Part shown: piece by piece, positions 24,479 to 32,651 of the stretch | How positions within the stretch are numbered: position 1 is the stretch's first letter | Layout of the letters: the number at the start of each line of letters is the position of its first letter | DNA from: Marinobacterium lutimaris | GTDB lineage: Bacteria; Pseudomonadota; Gammaproteobacteria; Pseudomonadales; Balneatricaceae | Assembly: GCF_900108065.1 (NCBI RefSeq) | Contig: NZ_FNVQ01000001.1 | Coordinates: 744,001 to 808,000 of the forward strand | Direction of reading: 5' to 3' | Length of the DNA stretch: 64,000 nucleotides | The notes under the pieces: generated by a model | The model's database searches: none | What the model saw: only the letters and a program-made list of their open reading frames with translations | What the model was told of the DNA's origin: nothing | Position numbers and translations under genes: made by a program

Positions 24479-26761
24479 TCAGTTCTTAAACCACCAGGTC
24501 GGCAGCAGTGCCCATATATCAGGCTTACGGAAGCGGTCATCGATCAGGTGGATAACGCCGCGATCTTCGGGTGTACGGATCAGACGGCCCGCGGCCTGAA
24601 TCACCTTGCGTATCCCCGGATAGAGATAGGTGTAAGCATATCCCTGGCCAAAGCGGAGCTGCATCTGTTTCGATAGCTGCTCCTGAAATTCGTTATTGGG
24701 CGGCAGCCCGAGGGTCGCAACAAAGACACCCACCAGCGCATCGCCCGGCAGGTCTATCCCTTCGGAAAAGGCGCCACCAAGGACCGCAAAGCCCACCAGG
24801 CCGCGTTCGCTTCTGAAACGTTCGATAAAAGCCAGTCGCTCCTCTTCGCTCATGCCGGCATGCTGAACCGCCACAGGAATATCCGGGTTTTGCTGCGTAA
24901 AGCGTGCGCTGATCTGTTCCAGGTAGGCGAAGCTGCTTAGGTAGACCAGGTAGTTGCCGGGTTCGGCACGGTACTGTGTCTGGATATCCGCGCAGATGGG
25001 CGCCACGGACGCGGCGCGATCACGAAAGCGGGTGCTGATATCCAGCGTGTGCAGATCGATCTGTGAGGAGGAAAACGGACTGGCCACCGTCTGCCAAAGG
25101 CTCGTATCCGGCAGTCCCAGCAGGTCCTGGTAATAGCGCCCCGGATTCAGCGTGGCGGAAAACAGCACCGATGAGTGTGCCAGCGCGAAGCGCTCTTTGA
25201 GAAAGTCCGCCGGAATCAGGTTCTCCAGTGCCAGAGACGCAGAGAGGCGGCGTCGTTTTCCCTGCGCCTTTCCAGCGGTGACGGTTAGCGTACACAGGGA
25301 GTGATCGCCAAACTGCTCCGCCAGCTTCATAAACGCGATGGTATCGAACAGCACCCGCTGCAGCTCCGGATCGACCGGGTTATCGGTCATATACTCGGTG
25401 AGGTCACCTACAAGACGCAGCAGGCTGCCGTTCAGTTCAGTAGGTACTTCGGTCAACTGCAGGCGCCGGGGCTCCAGGCTTGGTAGCGATTCCGTATCGA
25501 TATGGGCATCCACCAGCTTGCGCCAGGCGCGCTGCACGCCACGAAAGCTTTTGGTCAGCGCCTCTGGCGCATTGCGGGCGGCTTCCTTGAACAGCCACTG
25601 GCTGAGATCCGCCGAGTACATGGAGCGGGCCCGGTCGATCAGGTTGTGCGCCTCGTCGATCAGAGGCACCACCCGCCATTCGTTCTGGCGGCTAAGACCA
25701 TGCAGTAACGCCTGCTGGTCGAAATAGTGGTTTACATCGCCGACTACGACATCACACCAGCGAGCCATCTCCTGCGCCAGGTAATAGGGGCAGATGCGAT
25801 GCTCCGCTGCGAGACGCTGCACCGCATCGCGATCCAGCCAGCGCAGTTCTGTGGCGGCCTGGCGGGCTGCCGGGAGTCGATCAAAAAAACCATCCGCCAA
25901 AGGACAGGACTCGCCATGACAGGCTTTGTCGGGATGCTCGCAGGCTTTGTCCCGGGCGGTCAGTTCCAGGATGCGCAGCGGCAGGGAGGTGTCTCGGTTA
26001 AGCAGCTTCAGGCTATCGAGAATCAGCTGGCGCCCGGTGGTGCGGGCGGTGAGCAGGAACAGCCGGTCCAGGTCCCGCCGGGGCATGGCGGCCAGGGAGG
26101 GAAACACCACACCCAGGGTTTTACCGATACCGGTGGGCGCTTCCATCAGCAGGGTGCGGGACGTGCAGACGCCTTTGTAAACGGTTTCACTGAGCTGGCG
26201 CTGGTTCGGCCTGAAATCCGGATACGGGAACTTAAGCGAAAGCAGCGCCTGATCACGGCTGTGGCGATGTTCCTCCTCCTGCTGATGCCAGGCTCGGTAG
26301 CGAAGGCAAAGATCATTGAGGAAGCCGTTTAGATCGGCGGCGCTCCAGCACTCATCCAGTGGCGTTTCCAGGTCTTTGGCCACATCGTAGTAAACCAGCC
26401 GCAGCCGAACTGCAGGCAGATCATCACGCTGACAGAGCAGGGCGCCGTAGACCTTCAGCTGTGCCCAGTGCAGCGCCTGCTGGCCCTCGCCAACGCGGGA
26501 CAGGTCGCCACGGTGGGTTTTGATTTCCTCCAGCAGCGGCGAGGGCTCTCCGGCCTGATAGCCGTCGGCGCGACCGCGCAGCTGAATCCCTTCGCATTCC
26601 CCTTCAAGCAGGTACTCAGGTTCGTAATCCGCACCGCGACGTTTTTGCAGCGTCTTGTGTCCGCGGATCCCCTCATCAGCGGTGGGCGAAGGCGTATATC
26701 GGTACTCCAGACCACCGGAGCGCGCGGCAAATTCACACAGGGACCGGACGGCCACCTTCAT
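24479..26761 (-). CDS. PD-(D/E)XK nuclease - XPD/DinG-type helicase fusion
   Basis: This 760-residue protein joins two parts. Residues 1-170 carry a probable PD-(D/E)XK nuclease core (Asp66 in GRADGY, Glu79-x-Lys81 in LEEIKTHRG, then QLKVYGALL). The rest is a superfamily 2 helicase of the XPD/DinG group: Walker A APTGIGKT at 208-215, cysteines ACEHPDKACHGESC plus ICPYYLA for a 4Fe-4S cluster, IDEAHN as the DEAH box, LFSATLNP, GGAFSEGIDLPGD and QAAGRLIRTPEDRG as motifs V-VI. It should unwind and possibly cut DNA in repair. It is convergent with the small HNH gene. Confidence 0.88.
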   Translation of the reverse strand: MKVAVRSLCEFAARSGGLEYRYTPSPTADEGIRGHKTLQKRRGADYEPEYLLEGECEGIQLRGRADGYQAGEPSPLLEEIKTHRGDLSRVGEGQQALHWAQLKVYGALLCQRDDLPAVRLRLVYYDVAKDLETPLDECWSAADLNGFLNDLCLRYRAWHQQEEEHRHSRDQALLSLKFPYPDFRPNQRQLSETVYKGVCTSRTLLMEAPTGIGKTLGVVFPSLAAMPRRDLDRLFLLTARTTGRQLILDSLKLLNRDTSLPLRILELTARDKACEHPDKACHGESCPLADGFFDRLPAARQAATELRWLDRDAVQRLAAEHRICPYYLAQEMARWCDVVVGDVNHYFDQQALLHGLSRQNEWRVVPLIDEAHNLIDRARSMYSADLSQWLFKEAARNAPEALTKSFRGVQRAWRKLVDAHIDTESLPSLEPRRLQLTEVPTELNGSLLRLVGDLTEYMTDNPVDPELQRVLFDTIAFMKLAEQFGDHSLCTLTVTAGKAQGKRRRLSASLALENLIPADFLKERFALAHSSVLFSATLNPGRYYQDLLGLPDTSLWQTVASPFSSSQIDLHTLDISTRFRDRAASVAPICADIQTQYRAEPGNYLVYLSSFAYLEQISARFTQQNPDIPVAVQHAGMSEEERLAFIERFRSERGLVGFAVLGGAFSEGIDLPGDALVGVFVATLGLPPNNEFQEQLSKQMQLRFGQGYAYTYLYPGIRKVIQAAGRLIRTPEDRGVIHLIDDRFRKPDIWALLPTWWFKN

Positions 26762-26864
26762 ACGGGAATCCTTAGAGCAGGTACTTCAGTCAGACGCACA
26801 GCTTAGGGGGAAGTGGGAGTTTGATCCAGAGGCCAGGTGTTGCTTTCCTGTCACGGTCGGACAT

Positions 26865-26887
26865 CAGTTTATTTCTCATATAGACTG
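26865..26887. promoter_or_regulatory. Stem-loop upstream of the Abi gene
   Basis: CAGTTTAT and ATAGACTG form an eight-pair stem (one G-T) around a seven-base loop, ending 27 bases before the Abi_2 start. It could be an operator or an RNA structure; the sequence alone does not decide. Confidence 0.4.
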
Positions 26888-26914
26888 ACGAAAAAATGAT
26901 CAAGGAAGTGTCCC

Positions 26915-27919
26915 ATGGGTTATGGAAAACCTTGGCTCAGTATTGAGGAGCAGTTGGCAAAGCTTGAGCAGAATGGCTTGAGTGTGACGGATCACGCCAA
27001 AGCGCTGCAGTACCTCCAGCGTGTTGGATATTATCGTTTGAGTGGGTATTGGTTTCCGTTTCGTGAGCGTACGGGAAAGGCTTGTCGTTATCCCGAAAAG
27101 CCTGGCAAGCCCAGCAAACTTGAAAAGCGTGTTCAGTGTTTTCCTCTAGACAAGTTTAAGTCGGGCCTGAGTTTTCAGGATGCGGTTGATCTGTATGTGT
27201 TCGATAAACGGCTAAGGTTATTGGTAATGGATGCGCTGGAGCGCATCGAGATTGCTTTGCGTGTCGATATTTCGCACACGCTGGGGGCTAGAGACCCGTT
27301 CGCCTATCTTAATCCAGAGCATCTGGATCAGACGTTTACCCGCTTTATCGACCCTAAAACGGGGTTAAGCCATCACCACGCCTGGCTTGCCAACCATGCC
27401 CGGCTTATACAGCGTTCGAGAGAAGACTTTATCAAACACAACAAGGAGCGCTACGGATTCCCGATCGCAATTTGGGTGGCCTGTGAAGTATGGGATTTCG
27501 GCTGTATGTCGAAGCTGTTTGACGGGCTTAAGCCGGGTGATCAAGATCAGATTTCCCAACGTTATGGTATTAGCAACGGCGGTGTGTTTGCCTCTTGGCT
27601 GCGTAGTCTTAATTACCTGAGAAATGTGTGCGCCCATCACAGCCGGTTATGGAACCGAAACATCGTTGACCAGCCGAAAAAGCCAGGAGCAGAGGAAGCT
27701 TTGTACTTTGCCGTTGGATGGGAAAGTCCGCATATCCAGGCAAGGCCTTTTCTGCTGTTATGTATCGTGCAGTTTCTGTTGCAGACGGTTAATCCGGCAT
27801 CAACCTGGTGGCAAAGGTTAACTGCGCACTTGATAAGCTTTCCGCTAAACAGCAGTGATCCGGCGCTAACACTTGAGGCAATGGGAGTAATAAAAGGCTG
27901 GAACGACTGGGAGTGGTGA
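26915..27919 (+). CDS. Abi_2 (AbiD/AbiF-like) abortive-infection family protein
   Basis: This 334-residue protein matches the Abi_2 family: an N-terminal block KPWLSIEEQLAKLEQNGLSVTDHAKALQYLQRVGYYRLSGYWFPFR, a middle block LYVFDKRLRLLVMDALERIEIALRVDI, and a C-terminal HEPN ribonuclease-type motif LNYLRNVCAHHSRLWNR containing the R-N-x3-H signature. Family members defend against phage by cleaving RNA. It is a single gene with AAGGAA before the ATG and no obvious antitoxin gene. It sits between unrelated housekeeping-type genes, so acquisition as a single defence gene is likely. Confidence 0.85.
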   Translation: MGYGKPWLSIEEQLAKLEQNGLSVTDHAKALQYLQRVGYYRLSGYWFPFRERTGKACRYPEKPGKPSKLEKRVQCFPLDKFKSGLSFQDAVDLYVFDKRLRLLVMDALERIEIALRVDISHTLGARDPFAYLNPEHLDQTFTRFIDPKTGLSHHHAWLANHARLIQRSREDFIKHNKERYGFPIAIWVACEVWDFGCMSKLFDGLKPGDQDQISQRYGISNGGVFASWLRSLNYLRNVCAHHSRLWNRNIVDQPKKPGAEEALYFAVGWESPHIQARPFLLLCIVQFLLQTVNPASTWWQRLTAHLISFPLNSSDPALTLEAMGVIKGWNDWEW

Positions 27920-27931
27920 TCGGAGGGCATT

Positions 27932-27980
27932 AAAAAACCCCTCAGCAGCTACTTCCGCAAGCAGAAGCAGCCGATCGGGG
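27932..27980 (-). terminator. Rho-independent terminator for the MetE-like gene
   Basis: Read on the reverse strand, an outer CCCC/GGGG and an inner GCTGCTTC/GGAAGTAGC pairing form a hairpin directly followed by TTTTTT. It lies about 75 bases after the MetE-like stop and just beyond the convergent Abi gene. Confidence 0.8.
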
Positions 27981-28056
27981 CCGTGTTGCCGTTAACACTA
28001 GTGACAGGCGCTGGGCCTGTCAACCAAGTTATTCATCCTTGCGGCATTGTAGGCGT

Positions 28057-29187
28057 TTAACCCCAAACCTCTTCAGCAATAGCGCAGATCAGTTTGATCT
28101 TGTCCCACTGAGCTTCTTCGCTGACCTTGTTGCCTTCTTCGGTGGAAGCGAAGCCGCACTGTGGGCTCAGGCAGAGGTTTTCCAGCGGGATGTACTGGGT
28201 GGCTTCCTCAATGCGCGCCTTGAGCACTGCGGCATCTTCCAGTTCGGCGAACTTGGAGGTCACCAGGCCGAGAACGACCTTGCTGCCGTTGTTGGACCAG
28301 TGGCGCAGCGGGGCAAAGTCGCCGGAGCGGTCGTTGTCGTACTCCAGGAAGAAACCGTCGTAGGCGGTGGAGAACAGCTGTTCGGCCACCGGCTCGTAGC
28401 CGCCGGAGAAGAGCCAGGAAGAGGCGTGGTTACCGCGGCAGATATGGGTGGTGATCACCATATCGGCCGGCTTCTCTGCCAGGCATTCGTTGATGATGCG
28501 AGCGCAGATGGTGGCGATCTCCTGCGGATCCAGGCCCTTGTCCTTGATCTCCTGCTGCTTGGTGGCATCGGCCAGGAACGCCCAGTTGGTGTCGTCAAAC
28601 TGCAGGTAGCGGCAGCCGGCGGCGTAGAACGCTTTGACCGCGTCGCGGTAGGTGGCGGCCAGGTCGGCGTAGAATTCGTCCAGTGACGGGTAGATCGCCT
28701 GCAGACTGGAGGAACCATCGTTGGCCAGCATCTCCTGGCGCAGGATCATGGTCGGGCTCGGGATCGTTGCTTTAGCCACGGAACCATCACCGTTTTCCGC
28801 CAGCTTTTGCAGAAACGCGAAGTGGTTCAGGAACGGGTGCTCAGCGTTAAAGCTGATCTTGCCGTTAACGCGGATGTTGTAAGAGGGCGCTGCCTTGCCC
28901 TTGAACTGCTGGTTGTAGCCCGCTTCCGGCACGTAACCTTCAACGCCGTTCAGGTTTTCCAGGAAGTCGATGTGCCAGAACGCACGGCGGAACTCACCAT
29001 CGGTGATCACCTTGAGCCCGGCGGCCTTCTGGTTTTCGACCAGTTCGGTGATAGCGCGGTCTTCGATGGCGGTTAGTGCTGCCTTGTCTATAGCGCCGGA
29101 GGCGAAGTCGCGGCGGGCCTGATGCAGGTAGCTGGGGCGAAGGTAGCTGCCGACGATATCAGCGTGTGCAGGGAATGGCTTGGCCAT
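28057..29187 (-). CDS. Core MetE-like cobalamin-independent methyltransferase
   Basis: This 376-residue protein corresponds to the C-terminal catalytic barrel of MetE, as in B. subtilis YxjG/YxjH. The zinc-site region is visible: VITTHICRGNHASSW supplies His and Cys, and LCLSPQCGFAS the last Cys; LQFDDTNWAFL is the conserved Asp region. It lacks the N-terminal half of full MetE, so the methyl donor may differ from methyltetrahydropteroylglutamate. It stands alone with its own terminator and a MetR-type site upstream, which supports a role in methionine synthesis or salvage. Confidence 0.88.
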   Translation of the reverse strand: MAKPFPAHADIVGSYLRPSYLHQARRDFASGAIDKAALTAIEDRAITELVENQKAAGLKVITDGEFRRAFWHIDFLENLNGVEGYVPEAGYNQQFKGKAAPSYNIRVNGKISFNAEHPFLNHFAFLQKLAENGDGSVAKATIPSPTMILRQEMLANDGSSSLQAIYPSLDEFYADLAATYRDAVKAFYAAGCRYLQFDDTNWAFLADATKQQEIKDKGLDPQEIATICARIINECLAEKPADMVITTHICRGNHASSWLFSGGYEPVAEQLFSTAYDGFFLEYDNDRSGDFAPLRHWSNNGSKVVLGLVTSKFAELEDAAVLKARIEEATQYIPLENLCLSPQCGFASTEEGNKVSEEAQWDKIKLICAIAEEVWG

Positions 29188-29271
29188 GATGGGTACCTCT
29201 TGCGTCCGTTCAAAAAACGCAATGGTAACGGAAGATGAATCGTTTGTAGGCGCAAATGTTTCATTGCACCA

Positions 29272-29284
29272 TGAATGAAATTCA
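29272..29284. promoter_or_regulatory. MetR-type box upstream of the MetE-like gene
   Basis: TGAA-TGAAA-TTCA matches the MetR consensus TGAA-N5-TTCA and lies 85 bases before the start codon at 29187. It suggests control by homocysteine-responsive MetR; metR itself is not in the window. Confidence 0.6.
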
Positions 29285-29370
29285 GTGAAGTGCTACCTAA
29301 TATTAAAATTGTTAATTTGGTGTGGTTACTAACTGCTTGGGTATGAACTAAGTGGGTACGAGTTGGACGG

Positions 29371-29949
29371 TTATAGCGATATCTCGTTGGACGCGATCCG
29401 CTGCAGCAGGTGACGGTCGTGACTGATCGCCAGAATCGACAGGCCCTCACGGCTGCGCTGCATCAGGAAGGACCAGATATCGGCCTGGGTGATGGGATCC
29501 AGCATGGCGGTGATCTCGTCTGCGATCAGGTAGCGAACCTCGGGTGCCAGCGCTCGCAGGATCGCCACACGCTGTAGCTCGCCGCCGGATATCTCATGGG
29601 GAAAGCGGTTATACCAATCCCTTGATACCCCAAGCGCCTCACGGGTGGCCTCGTCCGGAGCCCAGGCTTCTTCGATGATCCTGCCGATGCGCCAGCGCGG
29701 GTTCACGGCGAAGATCGGCGACTGATGCAGGTATTGAACCGGGTTTACGCCGCCTCTGGGCTCGGCCAGCTGAATAGAGCCGCTCTGGGGCTTCAATACG
29801 CCCGCCAGCAGACGGCCGAGGGTAGATTTTCCGCAGCCCGAGGGGCCGGTAAGGCCGGTAATCTCACCAGGCCTCAGGGTCAGGCTGACCCCATCGACAA
29901 TGGCGGGCTGGCGCGGATAGCCAAAACTCAGGTTCTTCGCCTCAAGCAT
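29371..29949 (-). CDS. nikE: Nickel ABC transporter ATP-binding protein, second subunit
   Basis: This 192-residue ATPase has Walker A GPSGCGKST near residue 35, a Q-loop (QYLHQSP), the signature EISGGELQRVAILRAL, Walker B YLIADEIT and the switch His in AISHDRH. It is shorter than E. coli NikE (268 residues), lacking the C-terminal oligopeptide-type extension. It overlaps nikD by eight bases and ends the operon. It powers nickel (or nickel-chelate) import with NikD. The name rests on the NikR-controlled operon rather than sequence specificity. Confidence 0.82.
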   Translation of the reverse strand: MLEAKNLSFGYPRQPAIVDGVSLTLRPGEITGLTGPSGCGKSTLGRLLAGVLKPQSGSIQLAEPRGGVNPVQYLHQSPIFAVNPRWRIGRIIEEAWAPDEATREALGVSRDWYNRFPHEISGGELQRVAILRALAPEVRYLIADEITAMLDPITQADIWSFLMQRSREGLSILAISHDRHLLQRIASNEISL

Positions 29950-30787
29950 AGGCGGGCTCCTGAACAGGCTCCAGGATGGGTTCCGGGATCTGAAGCGCCG
30001 GGTTTAGATTGAAATCACGCTGCGGTAGCGAGCGCCAGAGATTTTGCGCATACGCGGAGTTAAGCCTGTCGCCGTTTTCGATAAACGCGGAGGTCGCTTC
30101 AAGGCTGACCAATCGGCCGTTGCTGAGTATCGCCACCTGGTCTGCGAAAGGCAGGCTTTCCGCCAGGTTGTGCGTGATCAGCAGCACCGCCTTGCCTTTA
30201 TCCGCCAGTGCTCTCAGTTCCTGCAATACGATAGTGGCGGTTTCTGCATCCAGACCGCTGGTGGGTTCGTCTGCGACCACCAGCTCAGGCTCGCCGATGG
30301 TGGCGATGGCCAGCATCAGCCGTCGCGCCATGCCGCCGGATAGCTGGTGCGGATAAAACCTTAATACCTCTTTGCCCAAGCCGTATCTTGCCAGTGTTGC
30401 GCCGAGGGTTTGTGCGTTTGCCTTGAGACCCGCGCGCCGCGCCGCCCATTTCAGTTGCTGACCGCAGCGGGCCAGCGGGTCCAGTGAACTGATCGATTGC
30501 GGCACCAGCGAGATACTTCTGCCGCGGTGACGTTCCTGACTGCTGGCGCTGAGTGCTTCGCCGGCAAAACTGATGCGACCATTCAGCGCAATATTCGGCG
30601 GCAGTATGCCGAACACCGCGTGTGCGAGCAGGCTCTTGCCGGCACCGGAGGCGCCGATCATGGCGACGATCTCACCGGGGGCGATACTGAGTGAAATATC
30701 GTCCAGTACCGGCTTGATGCTGCGCTTAAGCGGGCTGTCGTAACGTTGAAAGCCGAGGGAGAAATTTTCAAAGGTCAGCAGGCTCAT
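29942..30787 (-). CDS. nikD: Nickel ABC transporter ATP-binding protein, first subunit
   Basis: This 281-residue ATPase has Walker A GASGAGKSLL near residue 43, LVPQS as the Q-loop, signature HQLSGGMARRLMLAIA, Walker B LVVADEPTSGLD and LLITHNL. It is of the Dpp/Opp/Nik type that works as a pair with a second ATPase, here nikE. The ATG overlaps the nikC stop (ATGA), indicating translational coupling. Confidence 0.85.
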   Translation of the reverse strand: MSLLTFENFSLGFQRYDSPLKRSIKPVLDDISLSIAPGEIVAMIGASGAGKSLLAHAVFGILPPNIALNGRISFAGEALSASSQERHRGRSISLVPQSISSLDPLARCGQQLKWAARRAGLKANAQTLGATLARYGLGKEVLRFYPHQLSGGMARRLMLAIATIGEPELVVADEPTSGLDAETATIVLQELRALADKGKAVLLITHNLAESLPFADQVAILSNGRLVSLEATSAFIENGDRLNSAYAQNLWRSLPQRDFNLNPALQIPEPILEPVQEPAYA

Positions 30788-31647
30788 ACTTCACTTAACC
30801 TCGGATCGGTGAGTTTACGGGTGCCGTTGCCGATGGCGTCAAAACTGAGCACGAGTAGCAGCAGTCCCAGGCCGGGAAACAATCCAAGCCACCAGTTGCC
30901 GGCCATCAGGTAGCGCATGGAATCGGCCAGCAGGGTGCCGATGGCGGGTTTGCCGGGTTCCAGGCCAAAGCCAAGAAAGGTCAGCGCCGCTTCATGCAGG
31001 ATGGCGTGTGGGAACAAAAGCGTGAATCCCACCAGTGTCTGCGGCAGCAGATGGGGCAGCAGATGGTGCCGGCCGATATACCACCAGGATTTACCAAACT
31101 GGCGTGAGGCCTGCACATACTCAGCGCTGCGTACCTGCAGAATCTCGGCCCGCAGGATACGGGTCAGGCGCGGCCAGTGGGTCAGGGTGACAGCGATAAT
31201 GACGGCAGTGGTACCGCCGCCCAGAGCGAAGGCGATCAGGATCAGCAGCATCAGATGCGGCAGCCCGAGGGTGGTGTCGATCAGAAAGGAGACCACCGCG
31301 TCAGCCCAGCGCCCGCCAGTTGCCGCCAGCATCGCCAGCACAACCGCTATCGCTGTTGAGAGTGCGGCGGTGATCAGCCCCACATTCAGGCTCAGACTCA
31401 GGCCGTGCAGCGTGCGCGCCAGCATATCGTGGCCAAACTGGTCGGTGCCGAACCAGTGCTGCCAGCTGGGCGCCAGCATCCGGGCGGAAAAGTCCATGGT
31501 GATACCCCTGTCGCCGATCAGGACAGATCCCAGAGCCACCAGCAGAATACCGCCCAGTCCCAAGGCCGTGAGCATCAGGGTACTGATGCGGTTATTGCTG
31601 CGGATAACGAGGCTATTCATGGCTTGAGGAGCGACGGCATGATTCAT
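30784..31647 (-). CDS. nikC: Nickel ABC transporter permease, DppC-type
   Basis: This 287-residue inner-membrane protein has the DppC/NikC pattern: WFGTDQFGHDMLARTLHGLSLSLNVGLI near residue 66-93, and the EAA loop QASRQFGKSWWYIGRHHLLPHLLP which contacts the ATPases. The ATG at 31647 overlaps the nikB stop (ATGA) and is preferred over a GTG four codons upstream. Confidence 0.86.
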   Translation of the reverse strand: MNHAVAPQAMNSLVIRSNNRISTLMLTALGLGGILLVALGSVLIGDRGITMDFSARMLAPSWQHWFGTDQFGHDMLARTLHGLSLSLNVGLITAALSTAIAVVLAMLAATGGRWADAVVSFLIDTTLGLPHLMLLILIAFALGGGTTAVIIAVTLTHWPRLTRILRAEILQVRSAEYVQASRQFGKSWWYIGRHHLLPHLLPQTLVGFTLLFPHAILHEAALTFLGFGLEPGKPAIGTLLADSMRYLMAGNWWLGLFPGLGLLLLVLSFDAIGNGTRKLTDPRLSEV

Positions 31648-32645
31648 GGCTGCGACCACTCCAGGGTTTCGGCCTGGCGCATACGGGGATCGACAAGCCG
31701 GTAAAGCAGGTCGGCTATCATGTTGCCGCTGGATACCAGCAGCGTCATGAACAGGGTGATGGCAAGCAGCAGTGGGATATCACCCCGAATACCGGCTTCC
31801 ACCGTTGCGCGGCCAAGGCCTGGGTAGGCGAACACTTGCTCGGCCAGTACCGATCCGCCGAACAGCTCGCCAATCGACGCAAAAAGCACGGTCAGTGCCG
31901 GCAGCGCCGCGTTACGGGCGCCGTGGCGCAGGGCAATATCCAAACGCGATGCGCCCTGTGCCCGGGCGTAGAGTGCATAGTCCGACTGCATGATCTCCAC
32001 CATTTTCGCCCGGGTGTGCAGAGCGATCTGCGCCACACCAAGCAGTGTCAGTGTCGCCAGCGGCAGAAGCAGATGATGCAGCCGTTGCCAGAGGCTGACT
32101 TCGTCGGCCAGCATGCCAGGTGGCGCCGCGCAGCAGACCGGAGTCCACTGCAGCGAGACGGAAAACATCACCAGCAGGAGGATCGCCAGCCAGAAGGTGG
32201 GCGTGGAAGCGAGCACAAAGGAGTAAACACGAATAACGCGGTCCAGCAGCGAACCGGAATAAGCGCCTGCCAGTATGCCCAGCACAAAGCCGAGCAGTCC
32301 GGAGAGCAGCCAGGCCAGGCCCATCAGCGGCAGCGATGCGAGTACACGGCTGGCCAGCACCTCCGCCACTGGTGCGTTATAGGTCATGGAGAAACCCAGG
32401 TCGCCGCTGAGCAGGTTGCGAGCCCAGTGGCTGAACTGTTCGATGGGCGGCTGGTTAAGCCCCCATTTCTCGGCGATCAGTGCGCGCTGTTCAGGTCCGA
32501 CCCGGGCGACATCCGGGCCAAGATAGGCATCCACCGGATCGATCGGCGACAGCTTGGCCAGCGAGAACGCCACAACCGCTACCGCGGCCAATACAAGCAC
32601 AAGCCGCAGCAGTCGGGTTAACATATAACGAAGGGAAGAGGTCAC
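31644..32645 (-). CDS. nikB: Nickel ABC transporter permease, DppB-type
   Basis: This 333-residue inner-membrane protein has the DppB/NikB N-terminus (LTRLLRLVLVLAAVAVVAFSLAKLSPIDPVDAYLG), the ARNLLSGDLGFSMTYNAPVAEVLASR block, and the EAA loop YARAQGASRLDIALRHGARNAALPALT. The frame opens with GTG at 32645, six bases after nikA; an ATG at Met8 is the alternative. It forms the transmembrane channel with NikC. Confidence 0.86.
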   Translation of the reverse strand: MTSSLRYMLTRLLRLVLVLAAVAVVAFSLAKLSPIDPVDAYLGPDVARVGPEQRALIAEKWGLNQPPIEQFSHWARNLLSGDLGFSMTYNAPVAEVLASRVLASLPLMGLAWLLSGLLGFVLGILAGAYSGSLLDRVIRVYSFVLASTPTFWLAILLLVMFSVSLQWTPVCCAAPPGMLADEVSLWQRLHHLLLPLATLTLLGVAQIALHTRAKMVEIMQSDYALYARAQGASRLDIALRHGARNAALPALTVLFASIGELFGGSVLAEQVFAYPGLGRATVEAGIRGDIPLLLAITLFMTLLVSSGNMIADLLYRLVDPRMRQAETLEWSQP

Positions 32646-32651
32646 CGGCAG

